Source: Frigidibacter albus (GTDB taxonomy: Bacteria; Pseudomonadota; Alphaproteobacteria; Rhodobacterales; Rhodobacteraceae). Taken from it: a stretch of DNA of 64,000 nucleotides. Positions within the stretch are counted from its first letter, which is position 1. The number at the start of each line of letters is the position of its first letter. Both the position numbers and the translations under genes were made by a program. The stretch covers positions 124,001 through 188,000 of the forward strand of contig NZ_JAAAUC010000006.1 of the NCBI RefSeq assembly GCF_009908165.1. The letters are read 5' to 3'. Positions 1-10,409 of the stretch are shown here, piece by piece. The notes beneath the pieces are model-generated. The model saw only the letters and a program-made list of their open reading frames with translations. It did not search any database and was not told the origin of the DNA.

Positions 1-119
1 TTGCGGTGGTCGCGGATGTAGGAAGGCAGGCGGCCTTCGGGCAGGGCGGTGCCGGTGTCTTCGTCCCCGTCGAGATCGAAGAGGGTGGGGGCTTCGTGAA
101 GGGCGCGAGTCGGGCACAT
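1..119 (-). CDS. RadC/JAB-domain DNA repair-type protein, N-terminal fragment
   Basis: Only the first 39 codons lie in the window; the gene runs off the left edge. The start is the ATG at 119. The visible peptide has a variable leader followed by LPSYIRDHR, which resembles the start of the conserved RadC (UPF0758) domain in Rhodobacteraceae. RadC-family proteins carry a JAB metalloprotease-like fold, and their role in DNA repair is uncertain. The identification rests on about ten residues plus general familiarity with the family. It could be another protein with a similar N-terminus. Confidence 0.45.
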   Translation of the reverse strand, partial: MCPTRALHEAPTLFDLDGDEDTGTALPEGRLPSYIRDHR

Positions 120-221
120 GTGGGCAGCGTGCGGGGATGTGGTGAAGGAAAGGTTAACGGGTTTCGCGCGGACCCGTGGAAAACGGGGGTAAGGCGCTGA
201 AAAGGCGGGGTTTTCGGGGTA

Positions 222-260
222 TGGAAAGCATATGGAAGTTATATGGAAACCATACATACG
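222..260 (+). repeat. 11-bp-phased TGGAANCCATA array, copy a
   Basis: Three contiguous 11-bp units, TGGAAAGCATA (222-232), TGGAAGTTATA (233-243) and TGGAAACCATA (244-254), are followed by CATACG (255-260). The same unit occurs at three other intergenic sites in the window, near 25786, 45298 and 60591. The spacing equals about one helical turn, so a regulator could bind successive units on one DNA face. No function is known to me. Confidence 0.85.
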
Positions 261-297
261 ATTTTGGGGGGAGGCGGAGCCACGCTTGCACAGCAAA

Positions 298-427
298 GGG
301 CAGCGCCCGTCCGCCGGGTGGGCGAGCAACGGCAGTTCTGGGCGCTTTATGGTGCGGCATCTCCCACCGTCGTTCTATGCCGTGAGGGTGAGGAGCGCCC
401 GCCCGAGGGGGCGGACGGGCGCTGCCC
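298..427. repeat. Perfect 18-bp inverted repeat with 94-nt interior
   Basis: The left arm at 298-315 (GGGCAGCGCCCGTCCGCC) is the exact reverse complement of the right arm at 410-427. The 94 nt between them hold no gene. The arm core CAGCGCCCG reappears in the mosaic repeats near 31.7 kb and 34.6 kb. It could be a miniature non-autonomous element, a REP-like unit or a large RNA hairpin. Confidence 0.8.
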
Positions 428-458
428 GGCGGCGCCAAGGCGCCTTGATTCCGGGCAC

Positions 459-485
459 AAAAAAGGGCGCCCCGTGGGGCGCCCT
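459..485 (-). terminator. Rho-independent terminator of dnaJ
   Basis: On the minus strand, 23 bases after the dnaJ stop, a 10-bp stem (arms 476-485 and 464-473, GGGCGCCCC core) with a two-base loop is followed by a run of six U (complement of 459-464). This is a textbook intrinsic terminator that closes the dnaK-dnaJ unit. Confidence 0.9.
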
Positions 486-508
486 GATGTCTTGAACTGT
501 GGGAGGCC

Positions 509-1663
509 TCAGCCCTTCATTCCGTCCCAAAAACTCTTCACCTTCGAGAAGAAGGACGAGCTTTCCGGGTTGTTGTCCTCGGACAGTTTCTCGAACTCGC
601 GCAGCAGCTCTTTTTGCCGGCTGGTGAGGTTCACCGGGGTTTCCACCGCCAGCTCGATCAGCATGTCGCCGGTGCCGCCGCCGCGCAGGGCAGGCATGCC
701 CTTGCCGCGCAGGCGCATCTGGCGGCCGGTCTGGCTGCCCGCGGGGATCTTCACCCGGCTGCGGCCGCCGTCGATGGTGGGCACCTCGACCTCGCCGCCA
801 AGGGCGGCGGCGGTCATGCCGACGGGGACGCGGCAGAAGAGGTTGACGCCGTCGCGTTGGAACAGCGGATGCTCGCGCACCTCGAGGAAGATGTAGAGAT
901 CCCCGGCCGGGCCGCCGCGCATTCCGGCCTCGCCTTCGCCGGCAAGGCGGATGCGGGTGCCGGTTTCAACGCCCGCCGGGATATTGACCGAGAGCGAGCG
1001 TTCCTTTTCCACCCGGCCGGCGCCGTGGCAGACCTTGCAGGGGTTCTTGATGGTCTGGCCGAGCCCGCCGCAGGTGGGGCAGGTGCGCTCGACCGTGAAG
1101 AAGCCCTGTTGCGCCCGGACCTTGCCCATGCCCGAACAGGTGGGGCAGACGGTGGGCTCGGCGCCGCCCTCGGCTCCGGTGCCCGAGCAGGCGGTGCAGG
1201 CGACCGAGGTGGGGACGGTGATGGTCTTCTGCGCGCCGCGGAACGCCTCGTCGAGCGAGATGCGCATGTTGTAGCGCAGGTCGGAGCCGCGCTGCGCCCG
1301 CTGGCGGCCACCGGGGCCGCCGGGACCGCGGCCGCCCATGAAGTCGCCGAACAGATCCTCGAACACGTCGGAGAAAGCCGAGGCGAAATCGCCCTGACCG
1401 GCGCCGCCGGGCCCGGGGCCGCGGGGGCCGCCGCCACCTTCGAAGGCGGCATGGCCGTAGCGGTCATAGGCGGCCTTGCGGTTCTCGTCCTTCAGGACGT
1501 CATAGGCCTCGTTGATTTCCTTGAACCGTGCCTCGGCATCCGGGTTGTCCTGGTTGCGGTCGGGGTGCAGTTCCTTCGCCTTGGCCCGATAGGCCTTCTT
1601 GATCTCGTCTGCGGCCGCGCCGCGCGCGATGCCCAATGTCTCGTAATAGTCCCGCTTTGCCAT
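509..1663 (-). CDS. dnaJ: Chaperone DnaJ (Hsp40)
   Basis: This is the co-chaperone that delivers unfolded clients to DnaK and stimulates its ATPase. The 384-aa protein has full family length. The J domain occupies residues 1-70 with HPD at 33-35. A Gly/Phe-rich linker follows (about 77-125), then four CxxCxGxG zinc-binding repeats ([32 protein letters not shown]) and the C-terminal substrate-binding domains. It lies 72 bp downstream of dnaK on the same strand and is followed by a strong terminator, so the two are probably co-transcribed from the heat-shock promoter upstream of dnaK. Confidence 0.98.
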   Translation of the reverse strand: MAKRDYYETLGIARGAAADEIKKAYRAKAKELHPDRNQDNPDAEARFKEINEAYDVLKDENRKAAYDRYGHAAFEGGGGPRGPGPGGAGQGDFASAFSDVFEDLFGDFMGGRGPGGPGGRQRAQRGSDLRYNMRISLDEAFRGAQKTITVPTSVACTACSGTGAEGGAEPTVCPTCSGMGKVRAQQGFFTVERTCPTCGGLGQTIKNPCKVCHGAGRVEKERSLSVNIPAGVETGTRIRLAGEGEAGMRGGPAGDLYIFLEVREHPLFQRDGVNLFCRVPVGMTAAALGGEVEVPTIDGGRSRVKIPAGSQTGRQMRLRGKGMPALRGGGTGDMLIELAVETPVNLTSRQKELLREFEKLSEDNNPESSSFFSKVKSFWDGMKG

Positions 1664-1735
1664 GCTGCACCCCTTGTCGGAACATGAAGGACCGGCCCGC
1701 CCGGGGGCGGACCGGCCTTGGCCGTTCCAGCGCGC

Positions 1736-3640
<1,905 letters not shown>

Positions 3641-3755
3641 GTAAAATACCTCATGCAGTGGCGATGTTATGGACGGCAGGCCCGAGCGCGGCCCCTGCCC
3701 TCCGATCCCAGTCTTTTGTGCGGCCGGGAGTGGACCCGGTTCCGGCTTCTGGCCG

Positions 3756-3785
3756 TATATAGGGAGGGGCATTTGGCGCTGCAAG
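3756..3785 (-). promoter_or_regulatory. RpoH-type heat-shock promoter of dnaK
   Basis: Read on the minus strand, CTTGCA (3785-3780) is separated by 16 bp from CCTATAT (3763-3757). This fits the alphaproteobacterial sigma-32 pattern (CTTG near -35, C-rich start of a TATAT -10). It lies about 116 bp upstream of the dnaK ATG. Heat-shock control is inferred from the sequence match and the gene. Confidence 0.7.
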
Positions 3786-3817
3786 CGGCGGCAGTGCTGG
3801 GCAAGGCGGAGAAAGTC

Positions 3818-4462
3818 ATGGAAAATGCCGAAGATGCGGAACGTCCGGCCGGTGTGGCGGTTCCCAGCCGGGACATTCGCGGATTTGCGCTGCACGATGG
3901 CTGGCTGGGGTCGGCCGAGCAGGCGGCGCTGGTCGAGGATCTGCGCGGCGTGATCGCCGCGGCGCCGCTGTTTTCACCGATGACGCCCTATGGCAAGCCG
4001 ATGAGCGTGCGGATGACATCGGCCGGCAGCCTTGGCTGGGTGTCGGACCGGCGCGGCTATCGCTATGCACCGCTGCACCCCGAGGGCACGCCATGGCCGC
4101 CGATCCCGGACAGGGTGCTGGCGGTGTGGCGGGCGGTGTCGGGGGTGGCGCGGCTGCCGGATTGCTGCCTGATCAACTTCTATGGCGAGGGCGCGAGGAT
4201 GGGGATGCATCAGGACCGGGACGAGGCGGATTTCGGCTGGCCGGTGGTGTCGATCAGCCTGGGGGATGACGCTCTGTTCCGCATCGGCAATCTGGAGCGC
4301 GGCGGGCGCACCGAGAGTGTCTGGCTGCGGTCCGGCGATGTGATGGTGATGGGCAGTGCGGCGCGGCTGGCCTATCACGGGGTGGACCGGGTGGCCTTCG
4401 GCACCTCGACCCTGTTGCCCAAGGCCGGGCGGATCAACCTGACGATGAGAGTTGCAACCTGA
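3818..4462 (+). CDS. alkB: AlkB-type Fe(II)/2-oxoglutarate DNA dealkylase
   Basis: Oxidative demethylase that removes 1-methyladenine and 3-methylcytosine lesions from DNA or RNA. The 214-aa product has the jelly-roll dioxygenase signatures: HQDRDE (iron-binding H-x-D), a distal His in AYHGVDR, and the 2-oxoglutarate-binding Arg region GRINLTMR at the C-terminus. INFYGEG before the HxD is typical of AlkB. The start is the ATG at 3818 with GCGGAG upstream. It is divergent from dnaK and probably monocistronic. Confidence 0.93.
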   Translation: MENAEDAERPAGVAVPSRDIRGFALHDGWLGSAEQAALVEDLRGVIAAAPLFSPMTPYGKPMSVRMTSAGSLGWVSDRRGYRYAPLHPEGTPWPPIPDRVLAVWRAVSGVARLPDCCLINFYGEGARMGMHQDRDEADFGWPVVSISLGDDALFRIGNLERGGRTESVWLRSGDVMVMGSAARLAYHGVDRVAFGTSTLLPKAGRINLTMRVAT

Positions 4463-4485
4463 CGGTCGCGGGTGCGGGTGGCGAC

Positions 4486-5304
4486 CTAGCGCGCCGACCA
4501 GCTGGCCGACACGCGGCGGCGGGTGTAGAATTCGCCCATCATCCCGATCATCGCCACCGCCAGCATCACGTAGATCGGGTAGGTCACCGAGGTGTGGTGC
4601 GGGTTGTAGTTGATGAACACGAAGCCGCGGGTCTGGTCGATGATGTGAAAGAGCGGGTTCCAGTCGAAGAACTGCAGCATGCTGTAGGAAAGGCTGTTGG
4701 CGACGAACATCTTGCCCGAGGCGATCATGCTGGCCCTTGTATAGACCGACTGCACAATGGACACGAATTGCGGCGCCCAGGGCCGGATCCCCAGCAGCAC
4801 AAGGCCAAGCGCCACACCGTAGGCCCAGGCCATGATCACCATGCCCATCGCCGGGACCGGTTGATAAATGGTGATCGGCGTGAACATGACGTGGTAGCCG
4901 TAAAGCAGCAGCGCCATGGTCAGCACCTGCAGGTAGAGCGCGCCAAGCGCCGCCGAGGCGATGGACACGGCAGTGGTCATCGGGCCGTGCTGCTGCATCT
5001 GCGACAAGGCCGAGCCGGCGCCGGAAACGGCCCCCATGGTCTTGGTATGGGCCATGAACACCGAGATGCCGGTCATCATGTAAAGGAAGTAGTCGCCCCG
5101 GATCGCGGCGCCGCGCATCCCGATCAACGTCATCAGGAAGTAGAAGATCAACAGCATCGAGGCGCTTTGGAGGATGTTGATCAACAGCCCGTAGATCGCG
5201 TTGCCGTGGCCCTGACGCACGCTGCGCACGGTCGAGTGAAAGATCAGCTCGAACATCGAGACCACAGCCGTCAGCGGGGTCTTCTGCGTCTCGCGGTGGA
5301 ACAT
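4486..5304 (-). CDS. ABC-2 type polysaccharide export permease
   Basis: The 272-aa integral membrane protein resembles KpsM/Wzm-type capsule or O-antigen export permeases. Hydrophobic segments lie near residues 30-55, 65-85, 105-130, 140-160, 170-190 and 240-260, with the typical FDWNPLFHIIDQTRG re-entrant region and the C-terminal GEFYTRR. I start it at the ATG at 5304 (MFHRETQKTPL), because close Rhodobacter homologues start there; the Arg-rich upstream extension looks non-coding. No ATPase or periplasmic partner gene lies next to it, so the partner must be elsewhere. It abuts the glycan genes that begin with cysQ. Confidence 0.85.
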   Translation of the reverse strand: MFHRETQKTPLTAVVSMFELIFHSTVRSVRQGHGNAIYGLLINILQSASMLLIFYFLMTLIGMRGAAIRGDYFLYMMTGISVFMAHTKTMGAVSGAGSALSQMQQHGPMTTAVSIASAALGALYLQVLTMALLLYGYHVMFTPITIYQPVPAMGMVIMAWAYGVALGLVLLGIRPWAPQFVSIVQSVYTRASMIASGKMFVANSLSYSMLQFFDWNPLFHIIDQTRGFVFINYNPHHTSVTYPIYVMLAVAMIGMMGEFYTRRRVSASWSAR

Positions 5305-5526
5305 CTGCTGCACGATCCCGATCTGCCCTGAAAGCCGGCGGCGGCGCCTTGATGGCCCTTGCCTGCGCCGCGCCCCACCGGGATCTGGCCCAAGAAACCT
5401 TGCCGTTCCTTCCATCGCCCATCATAAGTGGAGCGCAGGATTTTATCAACAAAGCATGAATTCGGCTTTGCTGCCGGGCCATGCCTGCGACGGCAAGGAG
5501 ACTGCGGTGAAAAAGGAGAGAGTGCG

Positions 5527-6321
5527 GTGAACTTCACGGACCTGACCGCGGTGATGCGGCGCCTGGCGCTCGAGGCCGGCGACCGGATCATGGAGATCTA
5601 CAACTCTCCCGATTTCGAGGTGAAGACCAAATCCGATGCCAGCCCCGTCACCGAGGCCGATGAGGCGGCGGATGCGCTGATCTCGGCCGGACTCAGGGCA
5701 GCGTTCCCGGATGTGGCGCTGGTGACCGAGGAGCAGGCGGCGAGCCACGGGCAGGAGGTGAGCACCTTCCTGATCGTCGATCCGCTGGATGGCACCAAGG
5801 AATTCGTGCAGCGCCGCGGCGATTTCACCGTGAACATCGCCTATGTCGAAAACGGCGTGCCGCTGCGCGGGGTGGTCTATGCGCCCGCCAAGGGCCGGCT
5901 GTTCTACACACTGGCCGATGGCCGCGCGGTGGAAGAGCATGGCGCCTTCGACAAGACCGCGCCGGGGACGCAGGCCCCGATCACGGTGTCCACCCCCGAC
6001 AACCGGGGCCTCATGGTCGTGGCGTCGAAGTCGCACCGCGATCAGGCGACCGATGACTACATCGGCCAATATGCGGTGCGCGACATGACCTCGGCCGGGT
6101 CGAGCCTGAAGTTCTGTCTGGTGGCGACCGGCGAGGCGGACCTGTATCCGCGGCTGGGGCGGACGATGGAATGGGATACGGCCGCCGGCGATGCCGTGCT
6201 GCGCGGCGCGGGCGGCGAGGTGATCGCCTTCGATACCCACGCGCCGCTGGCCTATGGCAAGCCGGGCTTTGCCAACCCGTTCTTCATCGCCTACGCCCCC
6301 GGCGTGCTGCTGGTGAAGTAA
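5527..6321 (+). CDS. cysQ: 3'(2'),5'-bisphosphate nucleotidase CysQ
   Basis: Mg-dependent inositol-monophosphatase-fold enzyme that hydrolyses PAP, the by-product of PAPS-dependent sulfation and sulfate assimilation. The 264-aa protein has the metal-binding DPLDGTKEF and WDTAAGDAVL motifs. The GTG start at 5527 follows AGGAG; another GTG 21 bp upstream also has AAGGAG, so the start is not certain. The gene begins the plus-strand glycan block and directly abuts kdsB. Clearing PAP would support the sulfotransferase encoded downstream at 14429. Confidence 0.93.
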   Translation: MNFTDLTAVMRRLALEAGDRIMEIYNSPDFEVKTKSDASPVTEADEAADALISAGLRAAFPDVALVTEEQAASHGQEVSTFLIVDPLDGTKEFVQRRGDFTVNIAYVENGVPLRGVVYAPAKGRLFYTLADGRAVEEHGAFDKTAPGTQAPITVSTPDNRGLMVVASKSHRDQATDDYIGQYAVRDMTSAGSSLKFCLVATGEADLYPRLGRTMEWDTAAGDAVLRGAGGEVIAFDTHAPLAYGKPGFANPFFIAYAPGVLLVK

Positions 6322-7122
6322 GTGAGCGTCCTGATCGTAGTCCCCGCCCGCTATGCCTCGACCCGCTATCCGGGCAAGCCGCTGGTGGCGCTGACCGGGG
6401 CGGACGGGGTGGCGCGCACGCTGATTCGCCGCAGCTGGGAGGCGGCAATGGCGGTGCGCGGTGCCGACCGGGTGGTCGTGGCGACCGACGATGACCGTAT
6501 CCGCGAGCACGCGATGGGCTTCGGGGCCGAGGTGGTGATGACCTCGGAAGACTGCCGCAACGGCACCGAGCGCTGCGCCGAGGCGCATGAGGTTCTGGGC
6601 GGCGGCTTTGACATCGTGGTCAACCTGCAGGGCGATGCGCCGCTGACGCCTGCATGGTTCGTCGAGGATCTGGTGGCCGGCCTCAGCGCCGATCCGGGGG
6701 CCGAGATTGCAACGCCGGTGCTGCGCTGCGAGGGCGCGATGCGGGACAGCCTGTTGGAGGATCGCCGCAACGGGCGTGTCGGCGGCACCACGGCGGTGTT
6801 CGGCGCGGGCGGGCGCGGGCTCTACTTCTCCAAGGAAGTGATTCCCTATTGCGGGCGGGATTATGCGCCCGATGAGATGACGCCGGTGTTCCACCATGTC
6901 GGCGTCTATGCCTATCGCCCGGCGGCGCTGGCGGCCTATCCGGGCTGGCAGATCGGCCCGCTGGAGGCGCTGGAGGGGCTGGAGCAGCTGCGGTTCCTGG
7001 AGAACGGGCGCAATGTGCTGTGCGTCGAGGTAGAGGCGCGCGGGCGACAGTTCTGGGAGCTGAACAACCCCGAGGACGTGCCGCGACTGGAGGCGATGAT
7101 GGCCGGGATGGGCATGGCCTAA
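6322..7122 (+). CDS. kdsB: 3-deoxy-manno-octulosonate cytidylyltransferase-like protein
   Basis: Activates Kdo as CMP-Kdo for LPS core or capsule. The 266-aa protein has the nucleotidyltransferase signature VVPARYASTRYPGKPL at its N-terminus, ATDDDRI, and VNLQGDAP. It is somewhat longer than E. coli KdsB (248 aa). The GTG start comes immediately after the cysQ stop with no gap, implying translational coupling. Kdo-like specificity is inferred from the family; another CMP-ulosonate is possible in a capsule setting. Confidence 0.85.
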   Translation: MSVLIVVPARYASTRYPGKPLVALTGADGVARTLIRRSWEAAMAVRGADRVVVATDDDRIREHAMGFGAEVVMTSEDCRNGTERCAEAHEVLGGGFDIVVNLQGDAPLTPAWFVEDLVAGLSADPGAEIATPVLRCEGAMRDSLLEDRRNGRVGGTTAVFGAGGRGLYFSKEVIPYCGRDYAPDEMTPVFHHVGVYAYRPAALAAYPGWQIGPLEALEGLEQLRFLENGRNVLCVEVEARGRQFWELNNPEDVPRLEAMMAGMGMA

Positions 7123-8360
7123 TGCTGCTGCGGGCCAGTCTGGTCATCGTCTCGCGGCACCGGACAGAGACCTTGCTGCGCTGCCTGACGGCGGTGGGCC
7201 AGCTGGACCATACCGGGTTCGAGCTGATCGTTGTGGCGGATCCGGCGGCGGCTGCGGCAGTGCGGGCGCTGGCCTTGCCGCTGAAGCTGGTGGCGTTCGA
7301 TGAGCCCAACATCTCTGCCGCGCGCAATGCCGGGATTGCGGTGGCGGCGGGAGAGGTGGTGGCGTTCCTCGATGATGACGCGGTGCCGGAACCGACCTGG
7401 CTGCGGCGGCTGACGGCGCCCTTTGCCGACCCCGGGGTGAGCGCGGCAGGCGGCTGGGTGCGCAGCCGCAACGGGATTTCGTATCAGTGGCAGGCAGGCA
7501 CGGTGGACCGGCTGACGCGGCCCGCGCCGATGGCGGTGCCGGGGGATGCGGTCAGCTTGCACCGCGCGGTGCCGGGGGTGGCGGTGGAGATCAAGGGCAC
7601 CAACTGCGCCTACCGCCGCAGCGTGCTGTGCCGGCTGGGCGGGTTCGATCCGGGGCTGCGCTACTATCTCGATGAGACAGAGCTGAACCTGCGGTTGGCC
7701 GCGGAGGGTGCGCTGGTGGCGGTGGTGCCGGATGCGCAGGTGCATCATTTCAAGGCCGGCAGCCGCCAGCGCAGTGCAAGGCGGGTGCCGCGCAGCCTGC
7801 ACGATATCGGCGCCAGCACGGCAATCACCCTGCGCCGGCACGGGGCCGATACGGCCGAAATCGCGGCGACCTGCGTCTGGCTGCGGCACGGCGAGCGGGC
7901 CAAGCTGCTTCGCCTGATGATCGCAGGCGCGATCGAGCCGCGCGATGTGGGGCGGCTGGTCCGGACCCTGGACGAGGGATTCTCCCAGGGGCTGACCGAG
8001 GCGCTGGCGCCGCTGCCGCCCCTTCCGGAGGGGCCCGCTTTCATACCGTTTCCCGCAGGGCCGCGACCGGGCCGGGTGCTGGCGGGGCGCATCTGGCAGG
8101 CGGGGCCCCTGCGGGCCGAGGCCGCAGTATGCGCAGCACGGGGCGAGGTGGTGACGCTGATCCTTCTGGACCCCACCCCGCGCCGCCATTGGCAGCATTA
8201 CGACTCGCGCGGGTTCTGGGAGCAGGCCGGGGGATTGTTCGGTCGGGCGGACCGCAGCGCGCCGGCGGTGCGGGATTTCCGATTCAGCGGCAGAGTTGCG
8301 CGCGAAGCACGCCGCTTGAGCGGAAACCGGCCGACAGGGCATGAAACTTCTAAGCGTTAA
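7122..8360 (+). CDS. Family 2 glycosyltransferase
   Basis: GT-A fold glycosyltransferase of 412 aa. The N-terminal 250 residues carry SLVIVSRHR, the donor-binding region NISAARNAGIA, the DxD-type FLDDDAVPEP and the acceptor-side DETELNLRL. The last 150 residues are a variable tail without a recognised domain. The ATG overlaps the kdsB stop (TAATG), so it is translationally coupled. Substrates cannot be read from the sequence. It probably builds the surface glycan of this cluster. Confidence 0.85.
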   Translation: MLLRASLVIVSRHRTETLLRCLTAVGQLDHTGFELIVVADPAAAAAVRALALPLKLVAFDEPNISAARNAGIAVAAGEVVAFLDDDAVPEPTWLRRLTAPFADPGVSAAGGWVRSRNGISYQWQAGTVDRLTRPAPMAVPGDAVSLHRAVPGVAVEIKGTNCAYRRSVLCRLGGFDPGLRYYLDETELNLRLAAEGALVAVVPDAQVHHFKAGSRQRSARRVPRSLHDIGASTAITLRRHGADTAEIAATCVWLRHGERAKLLRLMIAGAIEPRDVGRLVRTLDEGFSQGLTEALAPLPPLPEGPAFIPFPAGPRPGRVLAGRIWQAGPLRAEAAVCAARGEVVTLILLDPTPRRHWQHYDSRGFWEQAGGLFGRADRSAPAVRDFRFSGRVAREARRLSGNRPTGHETSKR

Positions 8361-8519
8361 CGGCATTCTCTGTGTGACATGCCACAATTTCTGCGAAAAT
8401 GCTGCATATGCATAGTGAGGTGCGCGGAACGCTTGTGCGAGCGCTGCCGTGGGCGCATTAATTCTGACGCGACGTTCGGCTGCGCGACCATGCCGGACCG
8501 GAACACAAGGTAGGCGATA

Positions 8520-9413
8520 ATGAAGCGCGAAGTCACAAAAGCCATTTTCCCGGTGGCCGGGCTCGGAACTCGGTTCCTGCCGGCGACCAAATCCGTCCCC
8601 AAAGAGATCATGACCCTCGTTGACCGCCCGCTGATCCAGTATGCGATCGACGAGGCGCGGGCAGCCGGCATTGAAGAGTTCATTTTTGTGACCTCGCGCG
8701 GGAAATCCGCGCTTGAGGACTATTTCGACGTTGCCCCGATCATCGAGGCCGACCTGCGGGCCAAGGGCAAGACAGAGCTTCTGGAGATCCTGAAGGCGAC
8801 CGACATGGATTCGGGTGCCATTGCCTATGTGCGCCAGCAAAAGGCGCTTGGCCTCGGCCATGCCGTCTGGTGCGCCCGCCGCCTGCTGGGCGACGAGCCG
8901 TTTGCGGTGCTGCTGCCCGATGACGTGATCGCGGCGGAAAAGCCCTGCCTGCAGCAGATGATGGAAGCCTATGCCGAGACCGGCGGCAACATGGTCGCCA
9001 CCATGGAAGTGCCGATGGACAAGGTGTCGTCCTATGGCGTTCTTGACGTGGCTGAAGACATGGGCGCCATCGTGCGGGCCAAAGGCATGGTCGAGAAGCC
9101 GAAGGCCGATGTCGCGCCGTCGAACCTTGCGGTCATCGGCCGCTATATCCTGACGCCGCGGGTGATGGACAACCTGCACGCCCGCAAGATCGGTGCCGGC
9201 GGCGAGATCCAGCTGACCGATGCCATCGCGCAGGAGATCGTCAACAGCAACGATGTCTACGGCTTCCGCTTCCGCGGCCAGCGCTTCGACTGCGGGTCGA
9301 AAGCCGGTTTCCTGCAGGCGACCGTGGCTTTTGGTCTGGCGCGGGATGATCTGAATGAGGAGTTCTCGCAATACCTTGGCGAGATCGTGGCGATGCGTCA
9401 GGCGGCTGAATAA
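8520..9413 (+). CDS. galU: UTP-glucose-1-phosphate uridylyltransferase
   Basis: Makes UDP-glucose from UTP and glucose-1-phosphate, the precursor for UDP-galactose and exopolysaccharides. The 297-aa protein has the nucleotide-binding GLGTRFLPATKSVPKE and DRPLIQY motifs of bacterial GalU. The ATG at 8520 follows AAGGTAGG. A 159-bp gap precedes the gene and contains the AT-richer GCATATGCATAG, so transcription may restart here. It sits 3 bp before galE. Confidence 0.96.
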   Translation: MKREVTKAIFPVAGLGTRFLPATKSVPKEIMTLVDRPLIQYAIDEARAAGIEEFIFVTSRGKSALEDYFDVAPIIEADLRAKGKTELLEILKATDMDSGAIAYVRQQKALGLGHAVWCARRLLGDEPFAVLLPDDVIAAEKPCLQQMMEAYAETGGNMVATMEVPMDKVSSYGVLDVAEDMGAIVRAKGMVEKPKADVAPSNLAVIGRYILTPRVMDNLHARKIGAGGEIQLTDAIAQEIVNSNDVYGFRFRGQRFDCGSKAGFLQATVAFGLARDDLNEEFSQYLGEIVAMRQAAE

Positions 9414-9416
9414 GGC

Positions 9417-10403
9417 ATGGCGCAGCATGTGCTGGTCACGGGCGGCGCGGGCTATATCGGCTCGCACGCCTGCAAGGCGCTGAAGGCGGCGGGTTATGTA
9501 CCAGTCACCTTCGACAGCCTTGTGACGGGCTGGGAGCAGGCGGTGAAGTTCGGCCCGTTCGAGCGGGGCGAGCTGGCGGACCGGGCGCGGCTGGACGAGG
9601 TTTTCGCCAAATGGCAGCCAGTGGCGGTGATGCATTTCGCCGCGCTGAGCCAGGTCGGCGAGGCGATGAAGGAACCCGGCAAGTATTGGCGCGGCAATGT
9701 CGGCGCCTCGCTGGTGCTGATCGAAGCGGCGGTGGCGGCCGGGTGCCTCGATTTCGTGTTCTCCTCGACCTGCGCGACCTATGGCGACCATGACGGGGTG
9801 ATGCTGGACGAGGATACCCCGCAGACCCCGCTGAACAGCTATGGCGCCAGCAAGCGCGCCATCGAGGACATGCTGAAGGATTTCGGCGCGGCGCATGGGC
9901 TGCGCTCGGTCATCTTCCGCTATTTCAACGTGGCGGGGGCGGATCCCGAGGCCGAGGTGGGCGAGTTCCACCAGCCCGAGACGCACCTGATCCCGCTGAT
10001 GCTGGATGCGATCGAGGGCAAGCGGGCGGCGCTGACGGTGTTCGGCACCGATTACCCCACGCCCGACGGGACCTGCATCCGCGACTATGTGCATGTGATG
10101 GATCTGGTGGACGCGCATGTTCTGGGGCTGAAATGGCTGGAGGCGGGGAAGGGAAGCCGTGTGTTCTGCCTTGGCACCGGGCGCGGCTTTTCGGTGCGCG
10201 AGGTGATCGACCATTCCCGCGCCGTGACCAACCGCGAGGTGCCCATCGTGCTGGGCGACCGGCGCGCAGGCGATGCTGTGAAGCTGGTGTCGGGCAGCGA
10301 GCGGGCGATTGCCGAACTTGGCTGGCAACCGGCGCGGTCGACGCTGGCGCAGATGATCGGCGATGCATGGAAGTGGCAACAGTCCGGGCATTATGATCGG
10401 TAG
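9417..10403 (+). CDS. galE: UDP-glucose 4-epimerase
   Basis: Interconverts UDP-glucose and UDP-galactose; an NAD-dependent extended SDR of 328 aa. It shows GGAGYIGSHACKAL (Rossmann GxxGxxG), SSTCATYG, and the catalytic YGASK (YxxxK). It starts three bases after the galU stop, so the pair converts glucose-1-phosphate to UDP-Gal for the neighbouring glycosyltransferases. Confidence 0.95.
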   Translation: MAQHVLVTGGAGYIGSHACKALKAAGYVPVTFDSLVTGWEQAVKFGPFERGELADRARLDEVFAKWQPVAVMHFAALSQVGEAMKEPGKYWRGNVGASLVLIEAAVAAGCLDFVFSSTCATYGDHDGVMLDEDTPQTPLNSYGASKRAIEDMLKDFGAAHGLRSVIFRYFNVAGADPEAEVGEFHQPETHLIPLMLDAIEGKRAALTVFGTDYPTPDGTCIRDYVHVMDLVDAHVLGLKWLEAGKGSRVFCLGTGRGFSVREVIDHSRAVTNREVPIVLGDRRAGDAVKLVSGSERAIAELGWQPARSTLAQMIGDAWKWQQSGHYDR

Positions 10404-10409
10404 ATCCTG

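Larger units (their letters stand above)
120..508. other. Intergenic region with phased repeats, inverted repeat and dnaJ terminator
   Basis: No convincing gene is present. The stretch holds an 11-bp-phased array (222-260), a perfect 18-bp inverted repeat with arms at 298-315 and 410-427, a short GGCGCC-AA-GGCGCC hairpin at 431-444, and the dnaJ terminator (459-485). Open frames here shift across the repeats and lack ribosome-binding sites, so I treat them as chance. Confidence 0.8.

Noticed and set aside
614-1687. Long plus-strand open frame opposite dnaJ
   Set aside because: It is a high-GC shadow of dnaJ. Its composition is Ala/Gly/Arg-rich with no ribosome-binding site, and the minus-strand frame is unmistakable.
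5506-5529. Duplicated AAGGAG..GTG before cysQ as a leader peptide
   Set aside because: The two GTG codons are in the same frame as cysQ, so this is simply start-site ambiguity.
8405-8415. CATATGCATAG upstream of galU as a fifth phased array
   Set aside because: It shares only the CATATG core with copies b and c; no TGGAANCCATA unit precedes it at 11-bp spacing.
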